From Torreya grandis (Eukaryota; Streptophyta; Pinopsida; Cupressales; Taxaceae), in assembly GCA_037957365.1 (NCBI GenBank), contig JARHVA010000251.1:572501-636500 (forward strand): a DNA stretch of 64,000 bases, in the 5' to 3' direction. Both the position numbers and the translations under genes were made by a program. Under the pieces are notes generated by a model. That model did no database searches and was not told where the DNA came from. It was given only the letters and a program-made list of their open reading frames with translations. Position 1 is the first letter of the stretch. Every line of letters begins with the position of its first letter. This document shows positions 1 through 11,528 of the stretch, in pieces.

Positions 1-2078
1 ATCAAAATTTTATAAAATGTATATCATAACAATATATACATCATTGGCTATGCTTAAAAAAATTATTTTTATGAAGTTAAGTTCAAAAATTTGTGTTTGT
101 ACACTTGCACTTTCAATTTTCTAGCTATATTGACATGTACAATTATTTTTAAAAATTATATATATTAAAAAATTAATAAAAAAAATATTTTAAAAAATCT
201 TCAACATTTCTTCTATCAATATATGAAATTTTATACAAAAATTCATTCATTTACTCAAAAAAATATATCTATACACATACAATCTCCTTATGTTTTCACA
301 AAAAATTACCATGCCATTGTCATAAATGCATATATTTCACACACTTTTATCATCTAGGTATTGAAAAAAATTATATATTTAGACACTACGTTCAAAATTC
401 TACGATTCATATTCTTAGATTATCATCAAATTCATTTTCTAAGTCTCTTTAAAATTATCTCTAAGTTCAACTATTGTTATTTTAAAAAACAAGTGTCACT
501 TTAAACCCCTTCTTTTGTCCCTCATTATCTTATGTTGGGTCTACCATATTCTTGATGTACTAGACATATGGCATCACAATTAGAAAATAAGGAGTTGAAT
601 CCAAAACAACTAGCAAAGATCCATAGGGTCTAGGAAAACTATAAATGGTGACCTTTTCCTTTCATTTAGACACAATAGTTTGGATCATTGGAAAAGCTAC
701 ATGTTTTGTAGACATTGGATCAGATTTATTAGGAGAAGTTTAGAGGAAGGGTTTGAATATATGATCCTTGTAAGATAATCATGTGTAAAGGGTGACCACT
801 TATGGAAAGCATAGTATAATGAGTATGATTTGTAAAGGAAAGAGTGTTGATGTATAAATGATAATGAAAGATGGAGTCTTTGCTTGAAGTGTATCTTGTT
901 GTAATGGTTATTTTTTTCTATGATGATGATGATGATGATGATGATGTGTGTGATATTTTTATTATTTAAAAATGATGCACTTGTTCATGTCTTTGTGCTT
1001 TATTCTTGTAATGGGGTTATAGGTGTTCTCTTAATGTGCGTTAGCTGACTTCTTAAATATTTGAGTTTAAATATACTAGCAATGTGAATATTTGTCTATC
1101 TATGCATGATTTGGTCTATGTAGGGCTATGATTGATCCATAAAAATCTCAACATAGCACTAGATGGACTCCCTTAGATATTACTAAACTTGGTGTCGATG
1201 TTTTGGATAAAGAGGCTAATAATGATAATGACCTAACAACTAGTGATTTTCTTATTTCATTATTAAGATATATATTTTTTTATTGATTAAATGAGGGTTG
1301 ACAGGGCCTCCCCTAGTTGGAACATAGTTAACTCTCAATCATCATATAATAACTTCAACCAATTTTCTAATAGGCCATTTTTTTATATTGCACTAAATCA
1401 TGCGAATGTTAGGTGGTCCTCATTATAAATCACTTAATAACTAGTGATATTTAAACATGAGTTGTACTTAGATTAATATATTCACTTAATTTTTATAACA
1501 ATCCAAATTAAGATCACTATAAAGAAAAAAAATTATATTATTAATTTATATTATATATTTTTTTAAATATTATAAAATATAATTATTTTTTATTTGAAAT
1601 TATTATACCATTCATATTATATTCTTATGCTTCTTAATTTATCAATAAAAAATGTAACTAATCTTCAATTTCAAACATTGTTTTTTCTTAATAAATAATA
1701 ATTGATAGTTATTAATGTTCTCATAAACCACTTACAAAAAATTTAAATAATTAATTTATTAAACATGCAACTCAAATGATATATAATAAATTAATAAACC
1801 ATTTTAAATCACATTTTGTAATTCATTATAAAAAAATATTGTATATACAATATGTAATAAAAACCACTCTAAATGAAAATGATATATATTAAATTCCACA
1901 GAGAGAGCATCATTCCTCTCCAAAACAATCCTTTTAGTCCTTTGCTAAGGTCTATGACACACAGTACATAAAAATATTCTTTCTAAAACTCCGTACAGAT
2001 TTAATAATCACAAATTAAACTCCTTTGCAGTTTCATGGGAAACAATGTAAATGAGAATTATGAAAGAATATAGATGAT
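1..2078. other. AT-rich intergenic DNA, no gene recognised
   Basis: I see no coherent reading frame, RNA gene or transposon domain here. The only clear internal structure is a perfect (ATG)9 microsatellite at 920-946. The last part, about 1880-2078, would hold the 3' untranslated region of the minus-strand HMA gene that ends at 2079; no canonical AATAAA signal stands out on that strand. Confidence 0.5.
920..946. repeat. (ATG)9 microsatellite
   Basis: Nine uninterrupted ATG triplets, directly visible. No coding frame around it is supported. Confidence 0.95.
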
Positions 2079-2788
2079 CTATCTTCTCTCTAAGACTTCT
2101 ACTTTCTTCCTTGTCTTTTTGGCAATTCGCTTGACCAACTCCTCTGGTTCAAATGGTCCACTCACAGTCACTTTGTTTTCTTTCTTGTCGATCACATGGC
2201 TATGGATATCTCATGTTTTGCACACAAAAACTTCTTTTAGGCCATCCGAATAATAATCAAATACTCTCAACAATAAATCATAAAAGAAAAAAATACTTTC
2301 AAATATTTTTTGATTGAGAAATTCAGAATTATATAGATATCGATATCATCGGAAATTTTACATCCAACGCCATTCAACATGAATGTACCAGCTATTTACT
2401 TTCAAACAATTTTTGCCAGGATAGCAGTTACTAAACACAAATCATCACTAACTTGAGCATGTATGTCTGTAATTTGGATTTGAAGGGTTTACAGTGAAAC
2501 TTCATAGTGTCTGTTTTCCCTTACAAACCTTTCTGTTATGATGTTTTATTCTTCTAGGATAAAAATAAGGGAAGATGGAGAGGCTTTTACCGTATATTTT
2601 AAGCAGAGCTTTCCTGACTTTCTTGTAGCATCCCAAACAGTCCATTTTTATTCTCAGCACCAAAGTATGGAACTGCACCAAAACCCTAAATTTATCATAA
2701 AACCCTGGAAGTTGTTTAAGCCTCGCTAAATGAAAAAAAAGAAAAAAAGAAACGCAGTAAATCATCTTAACTTTACCGCTTCAGACAT
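2079..2788 (-). CDS. Small heavy-metal-associated (HMA) domain protein, three exons
   Basis: Joining three exons on the minus strand gives a stop-free 74-residue protein. Exon 1 is 2788-2777 (MSEA), followed by a GTAAAG donor. Exon 2 is 2672-2591, preceded by a GGTGCAG acceptor and followed by a GTAAAA donor. Exon 3 is 2209-2079, preceded by ATGAG and ending in TAG. Splice phases agree (0, then 1). Residues about 5-65 form one HMA fold: a first strand (TLVLRIKM), then the metal-binding motif MDCLGC with both cysteines intact, a helix (KKVRKALLKIY), then strands and helix including ENKVTVSGPFEPEELVKRI, and a basic tail. In plants this family binds copper, zinc or other soft metals as chaperone-like or HIPP-type proteins. 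No C-terminal CaaX prenylation box is present (it ends LERR), so it is HMA-like rather than a typical HIPP. Unlike everything else in the window it lacks stops, so it is probably functional. Weak points are the acceptor of exon 3 and the tiny first exon. Confidence 0.8.
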
Positions 2789-3290
2789 TGTGCAGCACAA
2801 ATCAATTAGTTCTCGTTGTGGATGCTTCTCTTTAGCTTGGCGAAGGCGGCAACAGACGGGAATCGATCCCGCGACCCCTCGAAAGAGAATTATCATGCCT
2901 TAACCTTAACTCAAGAATCTTAAATACACCGCCATGAAAATAATCTTGCCAAAATTTTAATGTTTTTTTTTATCACGTTGTAAGATTCCTTTGCAGAAAT
3001 CACGCGAATCTGCGCGCTGCTGTGGGGCATAAACTATACTAAAACTGGAGCATAATTAGTTAACGAATGGTCGCTTACAAAGCTTTGTGGAGAAATTTAT
3101 TCTTCCCTTATATTCGATGTCTATCTTTAAACGTCGTTCGAATTGTTTTCTTTTTCTTTACAAGCTGGGGAAATGTTGTGGGAGGCCACATGTCGGGCGT
3201 GCATTATTCTTCAAATAACGCTACTCTTCATAAATCCATGGCATTCACATCATATTTAGCAAAGTTGTGATTTCTCTAAGGTCGATTCGG
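2789..3290. other. Upstream region of the HMA gene
   Basis: About 500 bp upstream of the HMA start codon. It is locally richer in GC and CpG than its surroundings (for example GCGCGCTGC around 3015 and GTCGGGCGTGC around 3193), as expected of less methylated gene-proximal DNA. It contains a tRNA-like relic at 2845-2933. I found no convincing TATA box. A 67-codon plus-strand frame at 3067-3270 has no family signature. Confidence 0.4.
2845..2933 (-). pseudogene. tRNA-like relic (possibly Glu-UUC-like)
   Basis: Read on the minus strand, the ends pair as a 7-bp acceptor stem (GGCGGTG with TGCCGCC, two G-U pairs). A T-arm-like hairpin GCGGG-ATCGATT-CCCGT resembles a B box. A five-pair anticodon-like stem carries the loop CTTTCGA, which would place UUC (Glu) at the anticodon. 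A D-loop-like GGTTAAGG is present. Against a working tRNA: four extra bases between T arm and acceptor, poor D-stem pairing, G-U-rich anticodon stem, and no oligo-T terminator downstream. An old organellar or nuclear tRNA copy is the likeliest reading. Confidence 0.35.
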
Positions 3291-3825
3291 TTAGTTTAAA
3301 ATTTTAAATTTTTTGTGTGGAGTAATATTCCATATGTTTTGTGAGGTCTAGAGCGGTGGAGTATTTCATGGTTAGGCGTTGCGGTCCATCATAGATAGTG
3401 GTTTTAGTTGTTTTGTGTTTGGAATCATTACAGTATATTTTTGAATGTTAAAGTTTATTTGATTAGTTTAAAATTTTAAAAGTTTTGTGCGGAGTAGTAT
3501 TCCACATAACTTGCGGAGTCTAGTGTAGTGGAGTAATTCATGGCTAGGTGTTGCAGCACATCACATACGACTTCAGTGGTTTTGTGTTTGGAATCACTAC
3601 AGCGTATCCTTGAATGCTAAGGTCCATTTGACTAGATTAAAATTTTAAAAAAACCTATACAGAATACTATTCCACATACCTTATAAGTCTAGTACGATAG
3701 AATATTTCATAACTAAATATTACAATCCATCACAAATAACAGCTTCAATTATTTTGTATTTAAAATCACTACAACATATCCTTTAATGCTAAAATCCATT
3801 TGACTAATTTAAAATTCTAAATTCT
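3291..3825. repeat. Tandem repeat, three ~170-bp units plus a stub
   Basis: Units start at 3291, 3463, 3632 and 3804 (stub), each beginning with a (T/C)TAG/TAATTTAAAATT-type segment and carrying landmarks such as AGTATTCCAC, TGTGTTTGGAATCA and AATGCTAA. Unit lengths are 172, 169 and 172 bp, close to a nucleosome repeat. Units differ mainly by transitions: unit 1 has lost C (C to T) and unit 3 has lost G (G to A) relative to unit 2. Confidence 0.9.
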
Positions 3826-3831
3826 CCAATA

Positions 3832-3919
3832 TTTTTCTCTATAAAAATTGGCCATGTTTCTTACGAACCCTAATTGTTTTTCTCTATAAAATTTGGCCAT
3901 GTTTCTTACGAACCCTAAT
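3832..3919. repeat. Two-copy 45-bp tandem duplication
   Basis: Copies at 3832-3874 and 3877-3919 are nearly identical, sharing TTTTTCTCTATAAAA, TTGGCCATGTTTC and TTACGAACCCTAAT. It directly follows the stub of the ~170-bp repeat. The near identity implies a recent duplication compared with the diverged repeat next to it. Confidence 0.92.
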
Positions 3920-5479
3920 ATGGGTGTCACAATTTCGAGTGGAGTAATTTTAGCTTATATTTCATCACGGGTTTATAGATTTTGTTGTGCACACATCTCT
4001 ATCTTGTATTATCATCATAATTTAATCTTTATCCAATATTTTTTTATGTGGAAGTGGTTTTACATGGAAATGCAATATATCTATTTGTACACATTTAATT
4101 AATCTTGAGAATAAAATAAGATTTAATTAATATTTTAATTTTATAATCATAAATGATAAAGAGAGGGGTTGAAAAAGTATTTTGATGTTTGAATAATTTG
4201 GAAACAATCATCATTATCTAATGATAAAATAAGAGTTTCTGTGGAGATATAATTTAAATTTAGAAAATCTATGATAATATGAGTATCTATTTAAAATCAT
4301 ACATTTCATGTTTATGAATATTAAAATTGTAAAATACATGTTTCCGGTAAATCACAAATAAGAATAATATGATTATTCATTGAGTCACTTAGGTAATAAC
4401 TCTAAAAACACACATACAAGTATAAAATCCAAAAAAAATTGATATTTTATAAAAGAATATAATTTGATGACTATATTCGATAGGTCTAAAACTCTAAAAA
4501 AATTACTAAATATTCTGAGTCTTTATGAGTGAAATTTATCTTTTTATTCAAACATTAATAGGATAGTTACACTTGCAAATAAAATGAAAACTAAGTTATT
4601 TTGAGAAATGTGCTCAATACAATTTATAAGCACCAGTTACTATTCATGAACCTTAATGATACACAATATCAAAGGAAACACATCAATTAAAATGTAATTC
4701 AACCAAGTGGTCTAGTTTAATACTATTGTGTTGGTGCAATGATCTCAATACTACAATCAATGTATGATTATCTTAAAAGCATTAATGTCCGTATATTTAT
4801 AAATCTATTAAATTTAAATTAAGATCTTATTGGTAAGCAGGATGTAAATGCATGACCCAAACCCTCCACACACCCCCCCGCCAAGAACCCTTGATGGGTG
4901 AAAAGGTCCCACAAATTATACATTTGTAAGAAACCTACTAGAAACATAAGAGTATAAGGAGAGAATAAAGATAAAAAATAAGGAAAGAGAAAAATAGGGG
5001 GTATTGTGACACATCAAAAAGTGACTATAATGATAGACAAAGAAACAATAAAGGAAGATATAAACAAATAATCGAAAAACATAAAATTAATTTATAATAA
5101 TACATCTTTATGTCTAATAAATTCCTAGGGGCATTTTTAAGTTTATATCCTACTTTAATGTGTGTGCATACACATGCATACATATCAAAATAAAATAGAT
5201 AGAGTGGATACAATTTTTTTGTGGATAAGACATATAATAAATAAACTAATACATAGGTTAGGTATGCTATACAAATCTTAAATATAAAAGTATAATGAAA
5301 AGTACACACAATAACATACTTGATTATAGCATTAACAAAAACATGTTTATAATACTATAATAAGTTGCAAGGATGCATAAACTCCATACAAAACTTTATT
5401 GTATATTACAATTCATACACTTGATCGTATTATTAAAAATTCATGATTAGTATCATGAATACAATTAACTGTGTATTAA
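3920..5479. other. AT-rich stretch, no gene recognised
   Basis: Nothing coding can be supported. A C-rich run with seven consecutive C near 4873 is the only compositional outlier. A 94-codon minus-strand frame at 5025-5309 is hydrophobic and AT-driven, with no family signature. If the minus-strand element to the right once continued here, its RT and 3' LTR are no longer recognisable. Confidence 0.4.
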
Positions 5480-8400
5480 TATCAACCATACACTAGACCA
5501 TGTAAGATCAAACATTACTCATAGACTCACATTCATTATTATCATATGACTTAAATGTAATAATATTTGACTCTAGTGCCATTGTAGGATACCCTAAATA
5601 TTTGATTAATCTTAATGTACATAAGTTCAATGATGATCCATTGTTTATAAACACCCTTTTTACTTTATGTCTAGAGATAATGGCTTTATATACAAAGGTA
5701 GATTATATATAGATCCTAGAGAAGAGACATCACAATGATCAAATGTAACCTAATTGTTAGTGGATAAATTTCCAACTAACACTTGAAATTTTGATGGATT
5801 AATGTCATGAGGGACTCTTGAATCTTGGAGGAAATTATACAAGATATATTTATATACAGGGGAGATTTTAAAAAGCTCTAAAATGGATATGTGAGCTGAC
5901 ATCTTCTCAAGATAGTCTATGATGTTATAATTACTCTCAACATTAAACGAGAAAGCATTAGGGATAGTAATCTTGGTGTGCCTTGTAGTAACAGTGCAAT
6001 CTTGGGATTTTAAAGCACTGACCGAAACATGATGGCTTATGTGATTAACACAATTGACTATAGAGTCAAAAGTGTGATTGGTTTGATTGACATTACTTTC
6101 TTGAGGTTGCTCTTTTTTTTACTTACCATATCCTTGCTTATGTTTAGGAAATGGATCATTATGTATTCCCAATTTTTTATTATTAGATGAGGAGGATGGT
6201 TAAATTTTAATGGCTATGTCCCCATGATTTATAAGATCTTGGACATAATGTTTGAGTTGCATAAACTCATTGGTTGAGTATCCCTTAATCATATGGTACT
6301 CACAATATTCATCTTCATGGCACAAATCAGGGTTAGGAACATTGTATGCAAAGAGTTTGGTGTTGGGAAAAATAATAATGTTTTCTCGGGCCAACTTTAA
6401 AAGAACCAATTCATAAGAGTCGCCCAATTGGGTAAACTTACACTTGCAATTTTCTTGTTTTTATTCACCACTGGGTATTATGATGTTGTTTATGTATTTA
6501 GCTTAATGTGATGTTATTTTTGGTGGGTTTATAACTTTAATTGACATCAGTCATACCAACACCCATAACATTTTTGTTTTTCATAGAAAACTTAAGATTG
6601 TTGGTTTGGGTCGAGGATTGGTATCATGTTTGAAATTTTTGATAACACCCTTGGTAATTAAAGTTTGTTCAATTTTGAATCCACTTTCGATGATTTCATC
6701 AATGGAATTAGGACAAAGAAGTGACAAGTGATGATCCAAATTTGAGTTAAGATTGTTCATGAAAATAACAATGAGTTATTTTTTAGGAAAAAACCATGGA
6801 AAATGGTTGTCTAATGATTTCCATCTTTTTAATAAAGAGAAAATATTTCCCCATTATGTCATTTAGTGTTATATATATTGAGAGTGGAAAATTCATTTTC
6901 AACATTGTATGAGAAATGATTTAAAAAAAAATTCAGATAGCTCTTCAAAGGTGGAGATTGATCCTTTGGGTAAATGTGAGAACCATTCTAGGGTTTGACC
7001 CCATAGACTATGTGGAAAGATTCTTAATATGTATTCATTACTATAGGAAACATTAGCACATGTCATATAGAAGTTTTTAAGTTGTTCCCTAGGATCACCC
7101 TTACCTTTATAATTTTAAAATTTAGGGAGTTCAAAATGTTTGGGAAAAGGTGTTATAAAAATGTTTACATCATATGGATAGGAAACAAATTCCTCAAACT
7201 TATATTATTTTTCCCTTGAAAATTTACCATTTTGTAAACCTTGGACTTTATCCTTCATATTTTTCCACTCTTGAATGAAGTGTGGTGATAGTTGATTACT
7301 TTATCTTGAAGAGGTAAAAATGTTAGAAGTTTGACCCATAAATGGGTTTGAATTAGTGTTAGCTTGTGAAAATGAATATTAGTTAGGTGGTGGATTATTA
7401 ATGAATTGGTTTGGAAAAGTGTTGAAAGAGGGATTAACATGTTGTGATAGGTTGAAGGTGTTTGGATTCATTTGATTAGTTTAAAAATTAGGTTTTGTTT
7501 GGTTTGGGTCAGTTGTGAAATTAGGATTTGTTCAATTTGGATTAGTAGTGAAGTTGGTATTCAGTTAGTTTGGATTAGTTTCATAGGATTTATGAATTTG
7601 AATGAATTGGGGTTGGTTTGATGTGATGGATTAAGATTAGTTCAGTTCAAGTTTAGATTTTTAAAAGGATGTGAACTAAAAATTTGATTTGAATGATTTT
7701 TATAGTTAAATGGTTGATGTTGGTTGAATGTTGAATTAGTGTGAATGAGTGGGCTTGAATTTTTGGGTGTTTGATTTAATTTTAATAGAACTAACCCTAA
7801 AAAAAGCTTGGATTTAAAAACTGATTTGGTGCACTTCTTAAAGTAAAATTATGATTGATGGGTAAACTTGAATAAGAATTCAAGTTTGGATTTGAAGTTG
7901 ATTGGTTGATGGGTAAACTAGAATAAGTGTTCATGTTCACCTTTTGATTTTGATAGGTGTTATTGATTTTTGAACTGAAAAGGTTCATATTTTGATATAT
8001 GAAAATACTGAAATAAATATTCAATTATGGATTTGATTGATTTTTTATTGGTAAACTTGAATGAGTATTAAATTTTGGATGGGACTGATTGATGTTTGGT
8101 AAACTTGAATGAGTATTCAAGTTTGGATTAGGCTAATTGATGTTTGATAAACTTGAGTGAATATTCAAGTTTGGATTGGTTTGGTTGATGTTTGATAAAC
8201 TTTAATTAGTACTCATGTTTAAATTTGATGGATTGATGAATGAGTGTGAATTTGGATTCACACTCAAGACTAGGTTTGGATTAGAACATGGGTCAACCAA
8301 AATATTGTTTATTATATTAACATTGAGATTTTCAATCTCTTGTTTGATTTGATGAGTATGGGTTTCCATATAAAACCCATGACTTGCTTGAGATGATTCC

Positions 8401-8490
8401 TCATTGAGGATGGATTTACCTTTGTCTTGGGAGACTTGGGGATTAAAATTAGAGGAACCAATGCAAGCAGTACTAGCCTCTAAAGAGCCT
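5480..8490 (-). pseudogene. Ty3/gypsy gag and start of protease, decayed
   Basis: Read right to left on the minus strand this is a gag polyprotein with stops and frameshifts. 8490-7840 encodes an Asn/Ser/Pro-rich N-terminal segment with short tandem repeats. About 7250-6600 matches the retrotransposon gag core (segments such as FPKHFELPKF, YKGKGDPREQLKNF and ALEWFSHLP-like GQTLEWFSHLP). 6427-6200 holds the finger region CEYHMIKGYSTNEF followed by LKHYVQDLINHG; here the last zinc ligand (C) has become F and the GH is GY, so the finger is broken. 6000-5600 matches the stretch before the protease (LEKMSAHISIFELFKISPV), and a degraded protease core lies near 5600-5500. Nothing recognisable as RT follows. 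The layout and residues resemble Tat/Ogre-type gag. It shares family with the gag blocks at 11.5, 47.6 and 59.4 kb. Confidence 0.8.
7840..8290 (-). repeat. Degenerate ~48-51 bp repeats in gag N terminus
   Basis: The word TAAACT recurs at 7863, 7914, 8051, 8100, 8148 and 8195, with spacings of 51, 137 (about three decayed units), 49, 48 and 47 bp. Each unit carries a form of GATGTTTGGTAAACTTGAATGAGTATTCAAGTTTGGATT. On the minus strand the units encode Asn/Ser/Leu/Pro-rich repeats such as NSYSSLPINH. The period stays close to a multiple of three, consistent with expansion while the region was coding. Confidence 0.8.
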
Positions 8491-9290
8491 TGTCATGTGG
8501 ATTGGTCTTGAATGGGTGACAAATAATCTTTCCTGTAAATCAAGTGTTGTGGATTGGTTTTTTAATTCCATAAGGAATGACCTTTGAATTGTAAAAAACC
8601 AATCCATCCTTTTTTGTAGGAATGAATCACAAGGAAGTAAAAAAAATCTAATCTAAACACATGCATTACACTAAAAAGGATAAAATATAGGCAAAGGGAC
8701 TTGAATAACCCATAGGATTTCTGAGTCACTTATTTATTGAATTATATTCAACCCAATATTTTAAGGTACTAACCATGGAGGATATTTTCACTCCCATATC
8801 TCACTAATCCTATTTGTAAGGGTGTGTGGAAAGTAGCTTCTTAGTGCTAACCAATAATAAATGCACTATTAGTTAGAAAGTTAGAATGGATTTCTTAGGA
8901 TTAAGACTTAAACAAGATTATCTAAGGGAGTCATCTATATATATTTTAGTACGATGAGGTTCAAAACCATGGAAAAAACTTATTTTATGGATTGAAACAA
9001 ATGTTTCTATTCCCATGTGTCCAACATAATCATAATATTTTAGTGTGTTGATGTCATAAAAAACAAATTTTGATTCATATAGTCTAAGGCCTAGGTATTG
9101 GAGAATAGAATCCCCTCACTTCATGTCATGATTAAAATAAAACACCTCTTAACTAAAAATGATATCTCTAACTCAAATTGTATACCTTACTAGTATATGG
9201 GGTTTGACCTACAATGTGGTGATGAAATCTATGGTTGATAGAGCCCCTAATAAGATTAAAAAAATAAACATACTAACACTTACATCTGAT
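8491..9290 (-). other. Probable leader between LTR and gag
   Basis: This lies between the gag N terminus and the primer-binding-site candidate of the minus-strand element. I see no reading frame with family features, as expected for an untranslated leader. It is AT-rich and unremarkable. Confidence 0.4.
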
Positions 9291-9308
9291 TCTTAGGTCT
9301 CACCACCA
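9291..9308 (-). promoter_or_regulatory. Candidate primer binding site of minus-strand element
   Basis: On the minus strand the LTR ends ...CA, then TT, then TGGTGGTGAGACCTAAGA. A TGG start fits priming by a tRNA ending in CCA. The same GGTGAGACC word follows the 5' LTR of the complete element at 42815-42834, which supports the assignment. I cannot name the primer tRNA. A second, weaker copy lies 91 bp to the right. Confidence 0.5.
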
Positions 9309-9779
9309 ATGTGACATTAAGAGAAGAGCATACACATAAGTGGATCTTGGGTAACAAAATTTACAAATGTTATTTCTAATTTTTTGAGTATCATCACCAA
9401 TGTAACACTACAAAAAAGAGCATACACAACAAGATCAAAACATAAAAATTTATTAAAAATGAAAGATTAATTAACTCCAAGAACTTAAAATTTATCTAAT
9501 TACTACTAAAAATAAAAAATGATGAAATATAAAAGTGGTTAGAAATCTTAGAACAAAACAAGAATAATGAATTTCTTTTTTGATATGTCTAGATTTTTAT
9601 TGGTTTGTCTTTGACTAGCAGTCTGCACATAAACTATTAGAATTCTTTTGTGTGGCTGAACGATTAAGACAACTTACAAAAATCTGGAAAAACAAATTAA
9701 AAAACATAGAAAATAAAGGTTATAGAATGATTTCATTGTTACACGATCAAATAAAATAGTAAATTTATTAGCAGTTAGA

Positions 9780-10490
9780 AGACTTAGAAAATAGGGATAA
9801 AAATGAAAATAATTGTAAATGAAATAATTTCATTATTATCTATGATGATTTGGCTAAATAATATTACAATTTCATTATTTTATGTAATGATTTCGCTTAT
9901 ATATGTCATGATTTCAATGATAAATTCTATGATTTAACTAAAGAATGCCATGATTTTGCTAAATATATGCCTATTTTCTTTGTTTGTGACATAAGACAAA
10001 AACAAACAATGCATGGAAAATAAATCAGAACAAAGAGTTGCTAATAGAGGAAAATAGACATAGGGATCTTTATAAAGTTGGAAAAATATCACAATAAACA
10101 CAAAAACCACATAAAAATGATTTTGTTGATAGATCATATGATTTATTTACAAAGTGCTATGATTTCACTACTATTGAAAAAAAGAGCAAAACAAAAAATT
10201 GAAAAGATAATACATAGTTAAACTAGAACATAAAGTTATTAGGAAGAAGAAAACTACAAAATATAGTGAAAATAATATATAAACAATTTCCTTATTATCT
10301 TATATGATTTCAATGAGTAATGTTATGATTTCACTACTACTCAAAAAATAAGTGAAATAGAAAATTGAAAACACAAAATAAAGTTAAACCAAAACATAAT
10401 GTTGTTAATATGAAGAAAATTAAAAATAAAACTAAAAATTAACAGGAGAAAATTTCAATATTTTCTTCTAAAATTTCACTGATGATGTCT
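9780..10490. repeat. Degenerate repeats inside the LTR, ~166-bp unit
   Basis: ATGATTTCACTACTA starts at 10159 and again at 10325, and about 150 bp of following sequence is similar (AAAATTGAAAA, AAACATAA). Further left, ATGATTT recurs many times between 9840 and 9960 in a more decayed form. AT-rich with no coding signal. Confidence 0.7.
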
Positions 10491-10730
10491 CTAAATCTGA
10501 TATTACATAGGTGTACATACAACATACCAAAAATAGTCAAAAACCAGACTTACAACTTTAAATAAAAACTTCCAAGACCAAGATTAAATGAATGTGCACA
10601 TGGAAAATAATGAAAACAATTGAATTACACTCCTAAATGCACCTATGATTTTTATGATATATGAAGATGAGGGAAATTCCCATTGGGCATGTTAGAATGT
10701 ATAATCTCTAATTATAAAATGCAAGCCAAA

Positions 10731-10760
10731 AAATCAAATCAAATCAAATCAAATCAAATC
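10731..10760. repeat. (AAATC)6 microsatellite
   Basis: Six uninterrupted AAATC pentamers, directly visible inside the presumed LTR. Confidence 0.95.
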
Positions 10761-11528
10761 TAAACTATAAACTTAAAATTCAATGATAGAGCAACAAATG
10801 AAACAAAATCAAACTAAACATGCACACTTACAAAAATTAAGTGGAATAAACTTCATTCATTATGATTGAACATGATTTTATCTCAAATGTAGTGGATGTG
10901 GATGCTCAACTCTTCTTTGAAGAAAATGGAATTGGGAAACATTTTAGTATACAAAAGGATTTTTGATGGCTTGGATTTGCTTGAAAATTTGATAGCACTT
11001 CATTAGAATAAATGTAGATGATTGAAAGTGATAGATTGCATATTAATTTATAATCTCACTTGAGGCTAATCATATGGTTGATTATTGTTTGAATTTATTG
11101 AATTATAATAATAATGAATGGTGAGAAATTAGTCCTCATCCATGAGGATGATGACCAATTCCATGGGTTGAGAAGAAAGGGAAGTTAGTTGAGTGAGTCA
11201 ATAATAATAGGTCAAGTTAATTGTTTGAGTCATCATGTGGGTTGAAATGTTCTAAGGTGACTCACAAGGTAGTTTAGGAATTTTAAAAGGTGGTTGGATG
11301 AGTCAACACATGGTTGAAACAAACATGAAGGATGTCTGGGTAAGGTGAAAAATCTAGATTTTTAATTTTTTAAAAGAAAATAATGTGCATAATTAATTAA
11401 TTAACAATTAATCAATTACTTTAATTTTGGAGGGAAATAATGTTAATTTAGATTTGAATTTTGGAGTGAGAAGAGTTAGTGTCTCAAAGTAAATTTAGAC
11501 ATTAAATGGCAAAATTTAGGTATCTATA

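Larger units (their letters stand above)
9310..11528 (-). repeat. LTR of minus-strand gypsy element (presumed 5' LTR)
   Basis: The right end ...TTTAGGTATCTATA resembles the right end ...TTTTGGTGTCTACA of both LTRs of the complete element (27748, 44329), with CA decayed to TA. The left end TGTGACATT follows the primer-binding-site candidate. In minus orientation it therefore starts TATAGATACC (from TGTAGACACC) and ends ...CA. The length of about 2.2 kb includes a 91-bp duplication (9301 and 9392) and internal repeats. No second LTR was found to the left, so the element is truncated or its partner lies outside the window. The left boundary is uncertain between 9310 and 9401. Confidence 0.6.

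Noticed and set aside
3067..3270. 67-codon plus-strand frame upstream of the HMA gene
   Set aside because: No signature, and it lies in the likely promoter of a gene on the other strand.
3860..3919. AACCCTAA as telomere repeat
   Set aside because: Only single AACCCTAA words inside a 45-bp duplication; no tandem TTTAGGG array.
4860..4900. C-rich run as polypurine tract of the minus-strand element
   Set aside because: No LTR-like end (TGTCTACA or a variant) lies beside it and no partner LTR was found to its left.
5025..5309. 94-codon minus-strand reading frame
   Set aside because: Hydrophobic, AT-driven composition, no family signature, no repeat or transposon context.
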